This document shows positions 35,543 through 45,147 of a DNA stretch of 64,000 nucleotides, one piece after another (position 1 is the stretch's first letter; each line of letters opens with the position of its first letter). Source of the stretch: Gemella haemolysans ATCC 10379 (lineage in GTDB: Bacteria; Bacillota; Bacilli; Staphylococcales; Gemellaceae). The notes beneath the pieces are model-generated. The model saw only the letters and a program-made list of their open reading frames with translations, made no database searches and was not told the origin of the DNA. A program made the position numbers and the translations under genes. The stretch is taken from the NCBI RefSeq assembly GCF_000173915.1, contig NZ_ACDZ02000009.1, positions 1 to 64,000 on the forward strand, given 5' to 3'.

Positions 35543-37726
35543 TTATTTTAAATGTTTAACCCTCGCTACTATTTCTTTGTGTCGTCCTTTAATCATCGGA
35601 CGAGCTTGAGGATTACCTAAATAACCACATGTTCGCTTCACAACATCACAGCTCTTTGGATCTCTATTACCACATTCTGGGCATTTGAATCCTTTTTTAG
35701 TAGGTTCAAATTCACCCTCATATCCGCATTTATAACAACGGTCTATCGGTGTATTTGTTCCTAAATATCCTACCTTGTCATAAGCAAAGTCCCATACCGC
35801 TTCTAATGCTTTTGGATTTTGTTTTAATACTGGATATTCACAATAATGAATGAATCCGCCGCTTGCATAATATGGATAATCCTTCTCAAACTCTAACTTC
35901 TCAAAAGGCGTTGGATTTTTTCTTACATCATAGTGATATGAGTTCGTGTAGTATTCTTTATCCGTTATATTTTCTACAATACCAAACTTCTCAGTATCCA
36001 TACGGCAGAACCTATCAGTCAGCGATTCACTAGGCGTTGAGTAAATACTATACCAGTAATCCCCTTCAGCAGTCCATTTATCCACGCATTCCTTCATATA
36101 ACGCATAATATCTAAAGTGAATTCTTTCGCCTCAGGATTTTTCTCCCATTCTCCTCCATAAAAGACACTTGCTACTTCATATAAGCCTATATATCCTAAT
36201 GATAATGTAGCACGTTTATTATCAAATAATTGTTTTACCCTATCTTCAGGTTTAAGTCGTTTACCGAAAGCTCCATGCATATAAAGAATAGGTGCATTTT
36301 GAGGCTTAGCCTCTCCACAACGTTTTGCTCTGTAATCTAACGCATCTTTACAAATTTCTAATCTTTCTTTAAAGATATTCCAAAACTCTTCTTTATCTCC
36401 TTTTGATTCTAGAGCCACTCTAGGAAGATTTAATGTTACCACGCCTAAATTCATACGACCACTTTCGACAAGTTCCCCTTGTTCATTTCTCCATGCAGGT
36501 AAAAATGATCTACATCCCATCGGAGTCTTACAACTACCAGTAATTTTCGTAATCGTGTCATACATAAGTACATCTGGGTACATTCTTTGAGTCGCACATG
36601 ATAATGCAAGTTGTTTAACATCATAGTTAGGATCTATTGATTTTAAATTCAGACCATCTTTAATAACAAAAATTAATTTAGGAAAAATAGCAGTTCTTTT
36701 CTCTTTTCCTAATCCTTCAATTCTCACCTTAAGAATAGCTTTTTGAATTTCTTTTTCAAAGTATCCTTCACCTAAACCGAACCCTAAAGATGTAAATGGT
36801 GTTTGTCCTTGAGACGAATACAAAGTATTAATTTCATACTCTAGAGATTGCATTGCATCAAAAATATCTTTTTTAGTTTTCTTATCAGCAAACGCTTTTT
36901 GTTTTTCCTCATCATCAATCCACTCTTGAGCCATTTTTAAGTTCTTTTCATAGTTCAATTGTGCAAACGGGGCAAGAACTTCGTCAATTCTATCAGCACT
37001 GCATCCACCGTACTGGCTTGATGCAACATTAGCAATAATCTGAGCCATTTGAGCTGTTGCTGTTTGAATACTCTTCGGACTATCTACATCTGCATTTCCA
37101 ATTTTAAAACCTTTTGTTAGCATCTCTTTAAAGTCAATTAAACAACAGTTTGTTAAAGGTTGATAAGGAGAATAATCTAAGTCATGATAGTGAATTTCTC
37201 CTTTTTGATGAGCATTAGAAACATGTTTCGGCAACATTTTAAGCCCTATTGCTTTAGCAACAATACCACTGGTTAGGTCACGATGTGTATTAAACACTAA
37301 GCTGTCTTTATTAGCATTCTCATTCACTACATTCTCTTCACGATTAACTAATTTTTCAATCGCCACATTTATATCTAGGCTGCGCTCACGTTCAATATCA
37401 CGCATACTTCTATAGCCAACATACTCTTCATATATTGCTTCTTCACCTAAAGTAAGTAGTGTGTGCTCAACAATATTTTGAAGCTCATAAATTTTAATAT
37501 TACCTTTAAATCTATTAGCAATCTCTAAAATAACATTATCCACAATACCATTAATATTAACACTATGGTTTTTACCAAATACTGAATGTACAGCTTTTTC
37601 TATCGCCTTATAGATTTTTTCAGTGTCAAACCTAACTATACGTCCATCCCTTTTTATAACTAGTAAATTTTTAGTTAAACTATCCACTTTCGCCTTTGTA
37701 TATGAATATAAATTATTATTTTGCAT
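35543..37726 (-). CDS. nrdD: Anaerobic ribonucleoside-triphosphate reductase
   Basis: Class III glycyl-radical enzyme that makes dNTPs without oxygen. An N-terminal ATP-cone (VIKRDGRIVRFDTEKIYKAI) is followed by the reductase barrel. Near the C-terminus are a zinc site (CYKCGYEG...CPECGNRD) and the glycyl-radical segment RTCGYLGNP. I prefer the ATG at 37726 (727 residues) because GAGG lies about 7 bases upstream; the ATG four codons earlier (37738) lacks such a site. The activase gene nrdG, usually adjacent, is not next to it or elsewhere in the window. Confidence 0.95.
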   Translation of the reverse strand: MQNNNLYSYTKAKVDSLTKNLLVIKRDGRIVRFDTEKIYKAIEKAVHSVFGKNHSVNINGIVDNVILEIANRFKGNIKIYELQNIVEHTLLTLGEEAIYEEYVGYRSMRDIERERSLDINVAIEKLVNREENVVNENANKDSLVFNTHRDLTSGIVAKAIGLKMLPKHVSNAHQKGEIHYHDLDYSPYQPLTNCCLIDFKEMLTKGFKIGNADVDSPKSIQTATAQMAQIIANVASSQYGGCSADRIDEVLAPFAQLNYEKNLKMAQEWIDDEEKQKAFADKKTKKDIFDAMQSLEYEINTLYSSQGQTPFTSLGFGLGEGYFEKEIQKAILKVRIEGLGKEKRTAIFPKLIFVIKDGLNLKSIDPNYDVKQLALSCATQRMYPDVLMYDTITKITGSCKTPMGCRSFLPAWRNEQGELVESGRMNLGVVTLNLPRVALESKGDKEEFWNIFKERLEICKDALDYRAKRCGEAKPQNAPILYMHGAFGKRLKPEDRVKQLFDNKRATLSLGYIGLYEVASVFYGGEWEKNPEAKEFTLDIMRYMKECVDKWTAEGDYWYSIYSTPSESLTDRFCRMDTEKFGIVENITDKEYYTNSYHYDVRKNPTPFEKLEFEKDYPYYASGGFIHYCEYPVLKQNPKALEAVWDFAYDKVGYLGTNTPIDRCYKCGYEGEFEPTKKGFKCPECGNRDPKSCDVVKRTCGYLGNPQARPMIKGRHKEIVARVKHLK

Positions 37727-37816
37727 GTTATCCCTCATTTCGATATAATTTTAGATTCATAAAAATATTATAATACTATCTTATCTCAAAAATTTCTTCC
37801 TGTCTACAACATTTAT

Positions 37817-37829
37817 TTCCGGGAAATCA
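37817..37829. promoter_or_regulatory. Small palindrome upstream of nrdD
   Basis: ATTTCCGGGAAAT, two 6-base arms around one base, stands out in AT-rich DNA about 90 bases upstream of the nrdD start. Possible operator; no known regulator box recognised. The rest of 37740-38100 is AT-rich with a candidate promoter (TAGACA, 17 bases, TAAGAT on the minus strand) near 37770-37800. Confidence 0.3.
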
Positions 37830-38125
37830 GAAAAGCTTGTTAGCTTGCCTTTTACTCTAATTGTGAATTTTTTTAGCTCTTCTGTTTTTCGAAATAAAAT
37901 TTAAAAACATTATTATATCAAGGTTGATAGAGGTTAACATATACTTCTGTAGCAATTTATAAACAATGAAAATTATAATACAGTTCGACTTTTCCTAATT
38001 CAACGGTAATTAAAAATGACATTCAAAAAGTTCACTAATACCTAAAAAATTTATTTTTTCATCACTTAAACTATATTTTAATACAGCAATTTATGATAAA
38101 ATTATAGTAAATAATAAAGTGAGAA

Positions 38126-38824
38126 ATGTATATGAAAAAAACACAAATTGAAAAACTAACAGATCAATTATTTTCTATGGAAAATGATAGTTCACTATTA
38201 ATAAATGAATTAGAACCTTATGTAGAATTATTTATGCACTATGAATGTGCTATGCTTGAAATTGAAACAAAACTAAATGTATTCGATAAGGAATTTTCTC
38301 TTCATGGTGAGAGCAACCCCATCGAATCTGTAAATACTAGACTGAAGACACCAATGAGTTTAATGAACAAACTTAAACGTTTAGACTTACCTTTTGACAT
38401 AAATACAATAAAAGAAAATATCTATGATGTTGCAGGGGTTCGAGTTATATGTTCATTTAAAAACGATGTTTATAAACTTGTCGATGCGCTAAAACAACAA
38501 GATGATCTTACAGTTATAGCTGAAAAAGACTATATTAAAAATCACAAAGAAAACGGTTATAGAAGTTATCACCTTATCGTTAAAGTACCAATCTTCTTAT
38601 CAGATAAAGTAGAACACGTGGCTGTTGAGGTTCAATTTAGAACAATAGCCATGGACTTCTGGGCAAGCTTAGAACATAAGCTTAGATATAAGAAAAATTT
38701 AAGTGAAGAGAAAGAAAAAGAAATAGAGCGTCGTCTTCAACTCTGTGCGGATATAAGTTCTAAACTAGACAACCAAATGCAAAAGGTTAAAGAAATAATA
38801 GAAGACGATTCAGAATACTTATAA
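38126..38824 (+). CDS. Small alarmone synthetase (RelA/SpoT-domain GTP pyrophosphokinase)
   Basis: 232 residues with a single RelA/SpoT synthetase domain and no hydrolase, TGS or ACT domain. It makes (p)ppGpp from GTP/GDP and ATP, as RelP and RelQ do. Motifs include YDVAGVRVICSF, EKDYIKNHKENGYRSYH and the catalytic EVQFRTIAMDFWASLEHKLRYK. A C-terminal helix (KEKEIERRLQLCADIS) is the likely tetramerisation element. I cannot assign it to RelP or RelQ by eye. The start could be the second ATG (MKKTQ). Single gene with its own terminator. Confidence 0.9.
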   Translation: MYMKKTQIEKLTDQLFSMENDSSLLINELEPYVELFMHYECAMLEIETKLNVFDKEFSLHGESNPIESVNTRLKTPMSLMNKLKRLDLPFDINTIKENIYDVAGVRVICSFKNDVYKLVDALKQQDDLTVIAEKDYIKNHKENGYRSYHLIVKVPIFLSDKVEHVAVEVQFRTIAMDFWASLEHKLRYKKNLSEEKEKEIERRLQLCADISSKLDNQMQKVKEIIEDDSEYL

Positions 38825-38829
38825 AAAAA

Positions 38830-38862
38830 CTTGGATATTAGGCATAACTAATATCCAAGCTT
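38830..38862. terminator. Bidirectional terminator
   Basis: CTTGGATATTA...TAATATCCAAG flanked by A-run and T-run between convergent genes. Confidence 0.85.
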
Positions 38863-38880
38863 TTTAATTTTACTATCAAC

Positions 38881-40251
38881 TTATCTTTCTTTGCTATGAT
38901 TTACAGAATAAGCAAAATAAATTGCTAAACCTACTAAAATCCAACATCCAAAAATTATCCATGTTAAAAATTGAATACCATATAATAATACGATAAATAA
39001 TAATATTGATATTATTGGTAAATAAGGCATCCCCGGCATAATAAATCCACGTTTCACATCTGGATACTCTCTTCTAATAACAAACATTGAATAACTTACC
39101 AACATAAACGCTATTATGTAAGAGACATTAGCTAAATCAGCTAATTGGCCTAAGGGTAAGAAACCAGTTAAGATTGCCATTAATAAACCAACTCCAATTG
39201 TTGTTGAACCTGGAACACCACTTTTATTTAATGACGATAATTTCTTCGGTAATAGACCATCTCTACTCATCGTAAATAATATTCTTACAGCAGCGAACAT
39301 CGTTCCTAATGGCCCAGATAAAAGGCCAATTACCGCTCCTAAGGAAACTATTCCAGCTACCTTATCTTGTCCAACTACTCCAAGAACATACGCTAATGCA
39401 TCACCTTTTCCTAATTGACTAAATGGTACCATACCCGTTATCACTAAACAAACCATTATATAAAATACCGTACAAATTAATAGTGTAATAATAATAGCTC
39501 TAGGCAATGCTTTTTGTGGATTTATGGTCTCTTCCGCTGAAGTTGAAATAGTATCAAAACCTAAATATGCGAAAAACACTGTTGTAGCACCTATCATTAT
39601 CCCTGACATTCCTTGTGGTGCGAAATTATCAGTCCAATTCGTGGGAGTAATGTAGAATACACCTACAAGAACGAATAGTAAAATAACAATAATCTTAACA
39701 GCAACCATTAAATTATTCACAAACTTACTACTATTTGTTCCTTTAAATAATACTATCATTATTAGTAGAACTACAGTAATCGCTAAAATATTACCATAGC
39801 CTCCTTCACTTGGTAAGGTTGTAAATTTCTTTGGTAGTATTATTCCAAATCCTTCTAATAAAGATTTAAAATAACTTGACCAGCCATTAGCTATGGCAGC
39901 TCCTGCTATAATATAACTTCCAGCTAAAAGCCAACCCATACAATGCGCTACAATCTCTCCTAGTGTAATATAGCTATACGTATAAACACTTCCACTTGAT
40001 GGTATAGTAGAAGATAACTCTGCATAACATAAAGCCGTAAGTCCACAAGCTAAGCCCGCAATTAAAAATGAGAATATTACTGATGGTCCAGCTTTAGATG
40101 CTGCTTCCCCTGTTAATACCAGTATACCCGAACCAATAACTGATCCTATACCAAGTAATATTAGGTCAATAGTTCTTAAAGTTGGCCTCAAGGTCTTTTT
40201 TCTACTTTCACCAAACACCTTTTCTATTGTTTTTTTTCTAAATATTTGCAT
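38881..40251 (-). CDS. APC family amino-acid permease
   Basis: 456-residue membrane protein with about twelve hydrophobic segments and the amino acid-polyamine-organocation signature in helix 1 (GIGSVIGSGILVLTG) and helix 6 (FFAYLGFDTISTSAEE). It resembles the cationic/branched amino-acid transporter group (YfnA/CAT type). The substrate cannot be read; its place just downstream of the glycine reductase operon, with a terminator and own promoter between, makes amino-acid supply for fermentation plausible. Confidence 0.9.
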   Translation of the reverse strand: MQIFRKKTIEKVFGESRKKTLRPTLRTIDLILLGIGSVIGSGILVLTGEAASKAGPSVIFSFLIAGLACGLTALCYAELSSTIPSSGSVYTYSYITLGEIVAHCMGWLLAGSYIIAGAAIANGWSSYFKSLLEGFGIILPKKFTTLPSEGGYGNILAITVVLLIMIVLFKGTNSSKFVNNLMVAVKIIVILLFVLVGVFYITPTNWTDNFAPQGMSGIMIGATTVFFAYLGFDTISTSAEETINPQKALPRAIIITLLICTVFYIMVCLVITGMVPFSQLGKGDALAYVLGVVGQDKVAGIVSLGAVIGLLSGPLGTMFAAVRILFTMSRDGLLPKKLSSLNKSGVPGSTTIGVGLLMAILTGFLPLGQLADLANVSYIIAFMLVSYSMFVIRREYPDVKRGFIMPGMPYLPIISILLFIVLLYGIQFLTWIIFGCWILVGLAIYFAYSVNHSKER

Positions 40252-40328
40252 TAATAAAAAATTCTCCTTTCATTAGAATCACTAATACATTCTAACAATC
40301 CTTCTCTTATTAAATCTAACAACAATCT

Positions 40329-40357
40329 ATTATAGCGCGAGAATCTAATTTAATCAA
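40329..40357 (-). promoter_or_regulatory. Promoter of the APC permease gene
   Basis: TTGATT (40352-40357), 17-base spacer, TATAAT (40329-40334). Confidence 0.75.
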
Positions 40358-40449
40358 ATTTTCTTTCATCCTAATTTTTTAAATAATTAATACAACGATA
40401 TCACTTTAATTCATTCACAAAATTTTATAACCTTATATTGCTAACTACA

Positions 40450-40500
40450 TAAAAACCCTCTTTATTGGAAATAGCTTTATCCAATAAAAAGGATTTTTAT
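40450..40500 (-). terminator. Terminator of the grd operon
   Basis: In minus sense AATCCTTTTTATTGGA...TCCAATAAAGAGGGTT is followed by TTTTA. Confidence 0.75.
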
Positions 40501-40558
40501 TAATTATTTAAGCCATATTGCTTTTCCTTCTCTAAGAAACCGTTATTCCTGTTTTAAA

Positions 40559-41701
40559 TTATGAAATAAGCCCTTCTTTTTTAAGAATTTCTTCTGCTGA
40601 ATCTTTCTTATCAGGATTTACTAAAACGATTGGTCCAGTACATCCCATTCCACTCTCAGCGTATATTTCATTTTTCCAAAGTAACTTAGTTGCATCTTCA
40701 AGGTCTAGAATATCAATTCCAGAGATTTGTGCAGTAACTACTTCTTTTTCTGGCATTTTAACTTCTTCAGTTGTAACTGAGCCTTCTTTTTTAACTTTCA
40801 ATTTAGAAATAAATTCATCTAGTTTAGCTTTATTAGCTTTTTCAAATTCTTGTTTTGCTATTTCATTTACTTTACCTTTTGCCACTTCATAAGCATATTT
40901 CAATGCATTAGCTACAACAGGTGAACCAGATGCTCTTGATAAAATTAAAATTCTTCTATCATAGTCTTCTCCCACACCAGGTCCATATCCAAATCCACTA
41001 GCTTCATAATCTCCACCAGTAGTAAATGCTGAGAATACTTTCATGAATAAGTTACCTGTTAATGAATCAACAACCATAACGTCAGGTGTTCCCATAAGTA
41101 AATCATTACCTCTCATTACAGAACCACCATCTGCTCTTTGAGATGTTGCAAATTCAAATTCATAACCATTTTCTTTAAGATCTAATAAAACTTTTTCAAC
41201 CTGTCTAGCACCTTCAACATTCGCTATACCAACAGTAGGATTAGTTTTTCCAAGTGATTTAGCAGTTGCAATACCGTAAAGTGTATTTCTTACCATTGCT
41301 TCAACTCTGTTAGTAGATGAAGTCCCTGTTGTTGTTGCAAGAAGCATTTCAGTACCTCTAGCAGGTGTAATAACTCTACCTACTGTAGATACACCGATAG
41401 GAAAATTATAATGCATAGTTACACAAGAAGCTATTTCCCCTTTATCTAATAGGTCTTCCATAATTTTGTGAGCTTCATCTTCATCTTTAGCTTCATAAGA
41501 TTCGAAATCTTCATATCCCTTACCTATTAAAACTATGTCGAATACAGGATTTTTAGCTAATATTGCACCTTGTAGTAAATTCTCGAAACCATGTTCACTT
41601 CCTAAAGTTGTTAAACCAACTTTTAATTTTTTACCAAAGTTACCTGTTTCAATGGCATTAGCTACTTCTAGCAATACTTCTGATATAACTTGTTTACTCA
41701 T
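40559..41701 (-). CDS. grdD: Glycine reductase complex component C, alpha subunit GrdD
   Basis: 380 residues. With GrdC it converts the carboxymethyl-Se group on GrdA to an acetyl thioester and then acetyl phosphate, which yields ATP through acetate kinase. The protein is PlsX-like in its middle part and has the cysteine that accepts the carboxymethyl/acetyl group in ESGMGCTGPIVLV near the C-terminus. Last gene of the operon, 10 bases after grdC. No acetate kinase gene is in the window. Confidence 0.94.
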   Translation of the reverse strand: MSKQVISEVLLEVANAIETGNFGKKLKVGLTTLGSEHGFENLLQGAILAKNPVFDIVLIGKGYEDFESYEAKDEDEAHKIMEDLLDKGEIASCVTMHYNFPIGVSTVGRVITPARGTEMLLATTTGTSSTNRVEAMVRNTLYGIATAKSLGKTNPTVGIANVEGARQVEKVLLDLKENGYEFEFATSQRADGGSVMRGNDLLMGTPDVMVVDSLTGNLFMKVFSAFTTGGDYEASGFGYGPGVGEDYDRRILILSRASGSPVVANALKYAYEVAKGKVNEIAKQEFEKANKAKLDEFISKLKVKKEGSVTTEEVKMPEKEVVTAQISGIDILDLEDATKLLWKNEIYAESGMGCTGPIVLVNPDKKDSAEEILKKEGLIS

Positions 41702-41711
41702 AGTATCACCC

Positions 41712-43235
41712 CTATTCTTCTAACATTTCTTGGGAAATTTTTCTCATTGATTCTGCTATAATTTTTCTGATTTCATCTTTAGAAATTCCTGCAGATTCTC
41801 CTTCTACAGCACCGCTATTTCTTTCAACTACAAAAGATACTCCATCAAATAAGTTTGTCATTCTTCCTAAGAATAGACTACCTTTACCTACGATCATAGC
41901 ACGGTTTTTATCACCTTTTGTTAAGTCATCAATTAAGAATCCTACATAAGGTACTCCTGAAGGAATGTGTCCTTGTGTTGGAGCCCAACCAGGTAAACCT
42001 TTAGCCTCAATAAATGATTTAAGTTCTTTTTTCTCAATATCTCCACGCATTGCTGCTAATGCTGCAATCATTTTGTAGTTAGCTTCTGGAACGTTACCTG
42101 CTCCTGCAGCTTTTGTGATATCTGGGTTTTGCATCTCTACAGAGAATACATCAACATCTGTAATTTTCAATTTAGCTTTTTCTAATGGATTAGCTACTAA
42201 AGCTCCCATTACAGCTTGTGGTGAAGATCCTGTTCCTACATTGTGTTTTCCGACCATATCAGTTCTAATGATTGGATTTACTCCATCATTTTCACTAATA
42301 AGAACAGCGAATCCACCTAGAACATCTTCTAGAACTGGAAGACCTTTTTTAACGTGGTCTTTACCATTCATACCTAATTTAGCACTTGCTCCACCTGCAA
42401 CTACTAATACATTTTTGTATACTCCAGCTTTTACTAAAGATGAAGCACTAATTAATGCGTGGGTTGGTGCAGCACAGAAACCTCTTAAGTCAGATCCAGT
42501 AGCATTAACTAAACCAACAACTTCTGCAATTGCTTTAGCAAAGTTACCACCACCACGTTGGTTAATATCTCCACAAGCTTCTTCTGAACATTCCACTACA
42601 TAGTCAATATCCTCTGGGTTTACACCAGAATTACGTAATAATTCTAATGCAGCAATAACTCCAGAAGCTTTAACTACTAGATTTTCGAATATAACGTGAG
42701 CATTTAAGTTCACATCTACATCGTGAGCTTTTTTAACATAACCCACAACTTTACCTTCGTGAACTAAGTCTTCAAATCCTTCTTCATTATCACTAAGGTC
42801 TGCACCTTCTAATTTTTCGAATAAAGGAGCTAGCTCTTTGAAGTTTTCCTCTATTTTAGGACGAACAACGGCTACAAACTCTTCTGATAGTTTAACTAAG
42901 TCAAAAGCATCACAAAGTTTCATTAGTGCTAGAAACTCATCTTGTGGGACAATTTGTCCAAATTTACCGTGTCGTTCACCTTTTTCATCTTTAATATCAT
43001 ACCAAGGCATTGGATATGTATTTAATTGTTCAGGTGTTTTATTACCAATATACACTTGGTTAGGTAAATAGTTAACCACTTCTTCATATGTACGAATATG
43101 GTTATTTACTTCTTTTAAAAACTCTGAATCTGGATTCGTTACTCTCTCTACAGAAGCAGTCGATCCATTTCTTACTATCATATCTGGTGTATGAACAAGA
43201 ATATATCCTGCTCCCTTAAATACTGGATAATTCAT
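41712..43235 (-). CDS. grdC: Glycine reductase complex component C, beta subunit GrdC
   Basis: 507 residues, related to beta-ketoacyl-ACP synthase III. It contains ECSEEACGDINQRGGGNFAK and a conserved cysteine in LRGFCAAPTHALISAS (KAS III-like active-site position). It forms component C with GrdD and releases acetyl phosphate. It lies about 50 bases after grdB, and the start MNYPVFKGAGYILVHTPDM fits the family. Confidence 0.94.
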   Translation of the reverse strand: MNYPVFKGAGYILVHTPDMIVRNGSTASVERVTNPDSEFLKEVNNHIRTYEEVVNYLPNQVYIGNKTPEQLNTYPMPWYDIKDEKGERHGKFGQIVPQDEFLALMKLCDAFDLVKLSEEFVAVVRPKIEENFKELAPLFEKLEGADLSDNEEGFEDLVHEGKVVGYVKKAHDVDVNLNAHVIFENLVVKASGVIAALELLRNSGVNPEDIDYVVECSEEACGDINQRGGGNFAKAIAEVVGLVNATGSDLRGFCAAPTHALISASSLVKAGVYKNVLVVAGGASAKLGMNGKDHVKKGLPVLEDVLGGFAVLISENDGVNPIIRTDMVGKHNVGTGSSPQAVMGALVANPLEKAKLKITDVDVFSVEMQNPDITKAAGAGNVPEANYKMIAALAAMRGDIEKKELKSFIEAKGLPGWAPTQGHIPSGVPYVGFLIDDLTKGDKNRAMIVGKGSLFLGRMTNLFDGVSFVVERNSGAVEGESAGISKDEIRKIIAESMRKISQEMLEE

Positions 43236-43288
43236 AGCTATATTGTGCTGAGGATATAAACATACCCTCAGCTCCCCTTTCTTTTTTA

Positions 43289-44596
43289 TTATTCGAATAC
43301 TGTTTGTCCGTCAACTTCTACAGTTAAAGCATGTAATGCTTTTTCTACAAGTCCACGTCTTAATTTTTTCTCTTCATCCGCTTCTAGTTTTGGATTTCCT
43401 AGTGGGTGAGGGATTGCGATAGTTGGAACGATTCTGTTAGCTCCAACTGTTAGAGAAATCGGTACTACTGTACACATGTGAACCACAGGTATACCCGCTC
43501 TCTCAATTTCTTTTACCATCGTTGCACCGCAACGAGTACAAGTTCCTCAAGTAGAAGTTAAGATTACAGCATCTACTCCGTCGGCTACTAATTTTTGTGC
43601 ATATTCTTTAGCGAATCCTACAGCACTAGCTACGGCAGTACCGTTACCTACTGTAGTATAGAATTTTTCGTGTAAACTTCCTACTTTACCTTCTTTAACG
43701 AATTCTCTCATTACGTCTACAGGTAATACACGGTCAGCATCTTCATTAGCGTATACTGGGTCGTATCCACCATGAGCTGTTTCGTGAGTTTCATCAGTTA
43801 AATTAGTGAATCCTTCTAATGAATATTCACCATATTTAGATGCAGAAGATGATTCGATGTGATCTGGATTTCCTTTTGGAACAATACCACCAGAAGTAAC
43901 TAAAGCGATTTTAGCTTTGCTTAAATCTTTAACAGCTGGGTTCGGCTCAACTCTGTCAAAGTTAGGCATTGGATATTCTGTTTCGAATTCTTCACCTTTA
44001 ATTTTCTTAACAAGCATTTCAACAGCACGTTCTGATCCACGTTTATCGCTGAAGAAGTTAACACGGATTCCTCTTTCGTGGTATCCTTCTTCTTTTGGAG
44101 AAAGGATTTCTTCACCTTTAGCTAATTTTGCTGCAAATTTAGCTAATTTTGGTAAAGCTTTTCTCATACCAGCTGCACTGTCAGCTGTTTCAAGAATATA
44201 AACTTCTTTTCTGAACATGTCTGTTCCTGGGTTTTCTACATACATTGCTGTTACCGCTGGAATTCCTAATTCGTCTTGAACAGCTTTAGTAATTGTACCA
44301 GCTGCTACTCCGTAACGCCCTGCATTGAATGCTGGACCAGCAATGAATAATTGTGGTTCGCATCCTTTAATCATTTCTAAAAGTTCTGCTTGAACTTTTT
44401 CTAAGTTTTCATTGAAGTAACTATCACCACAAACTACTGTAGCTACTACTTCGAATTCTTCTCCCAATTGTCCTTGTAACTGAACACTAATCGGTGGTAA
44501 TTCAGTTCTTAATTCTGGTGCAATGTGGGCTTGTTCTTCTCCACCTACTCCAGCGAAGAATTGGTTTATATAATGTACTACTCTTATTTTAGACAT
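43289..44596 (-). CDS. grdB: Glycine reductase component B gamma subunit GrdB (selenoprotein)
   Basis: 435 residues read through an in-frame TGA at 43547-43549 as selenocysteine (codon 350), in the sequence VILTST-Sec-GTCTRCGATMVKEIER, which is the known active-site region of GrdB. Upstream and downstream parts are both in the same frame and both match the family, so this is not a stop. GrdB binds glycine as a Schiff base via the GrdE pyruvoyl group and transfers the carboxymethyl group to the selenium of GrdA. A perfect 6 bp hairpin just after the TGA is a candidate bacterial SECIS. The two halves would be missed or split by standard gene callers. Confidence 0.95.
43520..43534 (-). promoter_or_regulatory. 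Candidate SECIS hairpin of grdB
   Basis: CGTTGC GGT GCAACG: a 6 bp perfect stem with a GGT loop starting 12 bases after the TGA. Distance, stem and G/U in the loop fit elements bound by bacterial SelB. Confidence 0.65.
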
Positions 44597-44633
44597 TTTT
44601 ATTTCCCCCTATAACTATTATTTAGATCTTTAA

Positions 44634-45095
44634 TTACTCTCCACGAACATCTTTCATTTCGCTTGTTATTTCATCAATATCTAATACCATTTCCATCATT
44701 CCAACTTGATCTTCATAGATAGCTTCATCTATTTGAGATTTAATTTCTTCTTCTACAATGTGATAAACAGCAAGATTTAATGCTACACCTGCAAGTGGCC
44801 CTGCAAATGTTGGGTCCCCTGCTGTTACTGTTTCAGCTGCTAGACCAGCAGCTTCGGCTTCAGATGCACCTAGTAAAACTACAACGTTTTCGTTACCGAA
44901 TTTTTCGGCAGCTTCTTTAACACGTTTTTGGTTTTCTAAGTCCATAGCCCCTGCGGCTGTTCAGACGAAACATTCAGTAGATGAGAATACTATTTCTACT
45001 CCTTCAATTGGTTTTACACACTCTTCAATAGCTAATCCTGGTATACCATCACGGTCACCAATGATAACTACTTTTTTATTAATAAGACTTACCAT
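44634..45095 (-). CDS. grdA: Glycine reductase protein A, GrdA (selenoprotein)
   Basis: 153 residues, with an in-frame TGA at 44961-44963 read as selenocysteine (residue 45) in the sequence ECFV-Sec-TAAGAMD, the well-known GrdA motif. The part before the TGA ([20 protein letters not shown]) and after it ([15 protein letters not shown]) are in one frame. GrdA is the small shuttle protein: its selenol carries the carboxymethyl group between components B and C and is re-reduced by thioredoxin. The ATG at 45095 is preceded by AGGAGG. It sits between grdE and grdB. Confidence 0.96.
44946..44958 (-). promoter_or_regulatory. Candidate SECIS stem of grdA
   Basis: AGCC GCAGG GGCT forms a 4 bp stem 2 bases after the TGA. 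It is shorter and closer to the codon than the grdB hairpin, so its role is less certain. Confidence 0.35.
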
Positions 45096-45147
45096 TATCT
45101 TATTTCCTCCTTGTTAAAATCTATAACATTTATTTTTATTTTGCTTA

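Noticed and set aside
37739-38125. NrdR box upstream of nrdD
   Set aside because: No pair of sequences like the NrdR consensus was seen; only an unrelated short palindrome.
42115-42603. A 162-codon plus-strand ORF
   Set aside because: It is antisense to grdC, with Thr/Ala/Pro-rich composition typical of a mirror frame and no ribosome-binding site.
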